From Hetaerina americana (lineage: Eukaryota; Arthropoda; Insecta; Odonata; Calopterygidae): DNA of 64,000 nt. Below, one piece after another: positions 61,205 through 64,000 of this stretch. The position numbers and the translations under genes are program-made. Positions within the stretch are counted from its first letter, which is position 1; each line of letters starts with the position of its first letter. The notes below the pieces were generated by a model that saw only the letters and a program-made list of their open reading frames with translations, ran no database searches and was not told where the DNA came from. Location: NCBI GenBank assembly GCA_022747635.1, contig JAKTNV010000005.1:38092336-38156335 (forward strand), given 5' to 3'.

Positions 61205-63770
61205 TCTTTACTTCCGATAACATATTTCCGATCTCCATTTCCAGTCTGATATTTTCTAACCTCCTTGCCCAAAACCTTTCAATTTTTTATCCTAATGGCC
61301 ATGGGTTATTTTGTTCAAATTGGGTTGCATGGGTATTTCATTTATCTTGTAGCAATGATAGAAGTAGCTGTACTGTGAGTTCGGAAGATCTCATAAGCTA
61401 GTACTTACATTGCGTTTTCTCCTTTAGTTCACTTTTTTACTCATTTGATCAATCTTTCCATACAAAGAAAGATGTGATAGTATATTCCATATAAAAGTAG
61501 TGGATCAGTAACTTCTAATAATAGTCATTCCAATTACTTTTCAGAGTAACAGGGGAACAGTGTAGGTGAAATTTCATACTGCCAAAAAAATACTACAGTT
61601 CTCTAAGGTAAGCTCTTCTGAACTTAATGATTACTCTTTTGCTGAAGTTATATAATTTCTCATTACAAATGAAAATTTTAATATACTTCTCAGGAATACT
61701 CTTTTTAATAGAACACAGTGTTCAATTTTATGTAGCTCCAAAGGCAGAATAATAAGAATTACCAAAATCAACACTCCATGATAAACTAAAAAGGGCCTGC
61801 AATCTAGGGGAAAAACGATCTAACCAGCTAAAGAAAGGGATACTTAAATGAGGAGAGGGGGATTCCGCCATGTCTGGTTGACCTCCAATTAGTGGTAAAC
61901 GAGTTCTTGAATATCACGGAAAAAAAAACCATCTAAAGTTAAACATAAAGAATGGAATGGATGATGGGTTTCATGTAAAGACAGCAGGACTCAGTAGGTC
62001 TGGGAGACAATTTTAAATGGGTTCATTCGGCATTGAATAGAGGGGCTCTAGAAAAATATTTTCAAAGTTTAGAAGCAGGTTTTGATTGTGTTTCTACAAA
62101 CAACAGTTGATTATGAAGATAAAAATTTCAGCAATGATCCCAGAAAATCTCAGGGGATTGTTGATAGGGGAGAAACAATCATTAGCCATTAAGGACACCA
62201 GCAGAACAAGGTTAGCTTTGGCTGCGATGATTGCAGCATCAGCAAGCGGGGAATAACTTCCACCAAACACAGAGTACAGAGCTGTGCACTTATACCCTAC
62301 CTGGGTAGAAGGTGGATACCAGTGAGTGAGCTTCAACTGAAAGAGCAGCAAATGGTTTGATATTGCAACATTTGAAGCATGGTACAATATGCATTCCATT
62401 TTTCAGAAACAGGCAGGGGGGAGAACTTTTAATAGGAGAAAATCTTTCAAGCCACCACTGGGCAAAATCTATCATGGTTAGTGAAAAAATCGGAATAAAT
62501 TATATAATGCTTCTTCCTAATGCAACCCAGATTTTTTCTTATTTATGACATATGCACTTTTTCCAAATTACTTTTAATTATTGCGATTTTTTTGTTCTAA
62601 GTTTAACAATATTTTGTACATTATATACCACATGTAGTAGTTGCCATTGGCGCCCAAATAAACTTGACATACGTACTGACCAGCCATAACCTCAAAGAAG
62701 TCACAATTCTGAGAACAAGTGCAGAGTATAACCAAAGAGTCATGATTATTGAAAGTGTACGCACTTGTTGCCAGAAATTATTTGGTTCTACAGGTACTCG
62801 AACCTGATCCAGAAAAGGCCAACAAAGGTTTTGCAACACTGGCGAGGAAAACTCACTAAAATGCACGCATGTCAGGATGCCCAACAGTTGTCGGGGTGGT
62901 GTTGCATTTCTTTAACAAAGGGGTAATATCAACACAGAAGTTTATTTGTGTGTTCTGACAAATGTAGGGAATCCATGGATGGAAACTGTGTCATCTGGCA
63001 GGCTGCATGTTTTCCAGCAGCCAGCCCATATGAGTCATTAGGTACAAAATTGGTTATCAATATGTCAACAACATCAATATGTTTTGATCCAAAGAAATGC
63101 AGCCTCCCAACAGCTCAGATTAAAATCCATTGGGGGTCCGAATAATCCCAGACATCCGAATGATACATCATTGAGAGCCATTATTTAATGACAAGTGCCA
63201 ATATAGACCGTGGTACATTCAAATGGGCCTGAGAACTCTTCAGATCAAGAATGGAGGCTGTCGTTCAAGCAAGAGGGACATGAATAAGTTTTTTTATGAT
63301 CATGCAAACAATTTAGTACAAAAATGTTGTACCATTTTCAATTTTATAATGAAAGATTTTTGGAAAAATAGTTTAGTTTGTCTAGATTTTTGTGATGGAT
63401 CCTGTAAATAAGTGTTCAAACTCACCTGACATTACAGTATCTTTTCAAATTTTACCTGCATTTTAATTTATTAATGTCTGTCGTCAATGTATGCTCAATA
63501 TTGGTCATCTCTGAACTAAATAAATCACAATTTTTTTTAATTTCATACCTAACTGCATTAAAATTAAAGTATTGACTGGCTAAATATTTACATCAAATGC
63601 CCACTATGCATTATCACATATCACTCCACTCGTTATCATGTATTATTTGCATCCTATCTCCTTAAAAAATTTCATGGAAAAAATAAATTTGACATTAATA
63701 ACAAAAATTATGAAGTAATTTCTTAAAGGTGAAAACCAATTATACTATTTTAATCAATAATATATCTTAC
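61205..63770. other. Intronic DNA without recognised genes
   Basis: It contains a 101-codon minus-strand open frame (62094-62399) and an overlapping 61-codon one (62290-62475) with no recognisable domain. Around 62620-63160 the base composition is less AT-rich and may be an old unidentified repeat. Confidence 0.5.
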
Positions 63771-63961
63771 CAATACTGCTGATTATGATGCTTGAAATAG
63801 TACATATAACATCCTGTATTCTGGTCTTGGGCATACTTCTTTTCTCGATCCCGTGCTTCAGCCATGCTTATTAATTCCCCAGCATATTCAACAACAAATT
63901 CACCTTTAGAAAAGTGTCTTGTAGCAACAACCCCTCTACCTTTTCCCAAAAAATGCTGTAC
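63771..63961 (-). CDS. KMT5A: KMT5A/PR-Set7-type histone H4K20 monomethyltransferase, internal exon (N-terminal half of SET domain)
   Basis: This exon encodes the first half of the SET domain of the enzyme that monomethylates histone H4 lysine 20 in chromatin, using S-adenosylmethionine. The translation contains the SET-N signature GKGRGVVATRHF, then VVEYAGEL and the family-specific stretch DQNTGCYMYYF. The exon is bounded by a canonical acceptor (ttttcag before GTACAG) and a donor (TATTG then gtaaga). It starts in phase 0 and ends after two bases of a Cys codon (TG), which the exon at 53573 completes. At 191 bp (63 codons plus 2 bases) it is open throughout. The N-terminal part of the protein must lie beyond base 64000. 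The N-terminal Met offered by a naive open-frame call lies in the intron and is not the start. Family identity is clear from motifs; the orthology-level name rests on similarity to PR-Set7/SETD8. Confidence 0.93.
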
Positions 63962-64000
63962 CTGAAAATACACGAGATACAAAAATTCATCAAAACCTAT

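Larger units (their letters stand above)
53574..63770 (-). other. KMT5A intron of about 10.2 kb separating the two SET-domain exons
   Basis: Begins with GTAAGA after the 63771 exon and ends with a T-rich tract and AG before the 53573 exon. It splits the Cys codon of the SET domain. It holds an RTE copy at about 55.1-56.6 kb, opposed RTE pieces at 57.7-59.9 kb, a solo LTR and a decayed mariner. The remaining parts (53.6-55.0, 56.6-57.7, 61.2-63.7 kb) show no recognisable gene. Confidence 0.85.

Noticed and set aside
62094..62475. Two overlapping minus-strand open frames as a possible KMT5A exon
   Set aside because: The two flanking exons join perfectly in frame without them, and no SET-related or other motif is visible.

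Overview
The window looks like a stretch of a large, AT-rich, transposon-laden arthropod (most likely insect) nuclear genome. The reasons are a spliced KMT5A/PR-Set7-type histone methyltransferase whose peptide reads like insect orthologues, one intron of about 10.2 kb, and a dense repeat mixture: RTE-type, CR1/jockey-type and Tx1/L1-type LINEs, a Penelope-like element, mariner, hAT-like and Tigger-like transposons, tRNA-derived SINEs, a solo LTR and long TA microsatellites. There is no bacterial-style gene organisation, no CRISPR array and no convincing intact tRNA or rRNA gene.

The only host gene I can support is on the minus strand at the right end. Exon 63771-63961 and the terminal exon 53363-53573 join in frame (phase 2, completing a Cys codon) and encode the core and C-terminus of a SET domain. 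Upstream exons lie beyond base 64000. The intron between the two exons is filled with an RTE copy, a second RTE family split by a solo LTR, an RTE endonuclease fragment and a decayed mariner.

Left part (1-21 kb): mostly gene-poor, with a decayed hAT-like transposon (4.6-5.7 kb), two CR1-like LINE 3' ends, opposed RTE copies at 11.2-14.0 kb (one split by a CR1-like insert), and a complete tRNA-derived SINE at 15.5 kb with an 11-bp target duplication. Centre (21.8-31 kb): a chain of elements in contact with each other. It comprises a SINE, an RTE fragment, a Penelope-like element with a hammerhead-like motif, a mariner with both terminal inverted repeats, a roughly 235-bp-armed near-perfect inverted repeat of a tRNA-like SINE, a 255-bp TA tract, a near-complete RTE (two in-frame stops, no frameshift) and a second 5'-truncated RTE. 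Right-centre (33-50 kb): two further SINE copies with target duplications, a Tx1/L1-clade LINE containing a local duplication, a CR1-like LINE abutting a Tigger-like element, an inverted pair of unknown repeats, and several old RTE copies. Then an apparently repeat-poor 3.8 kb leads to KMT5A.

Nothing here proves a new multi-gene system. The most interesting points are the same in-frame TAA at a homologous site in two RTE copies of different age, the SINE palindrome bordered by mariner, the Penelope-like element with its ribozyme-like core, the solo LTR with a 163-bp tandem repeat starting at the predicted transcription start, and a SINE insertion whose empty site survives 0.6 kb away. All family assignments come from reading translated motifs by eye. 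Boundaries of degraded repeats are approximate.
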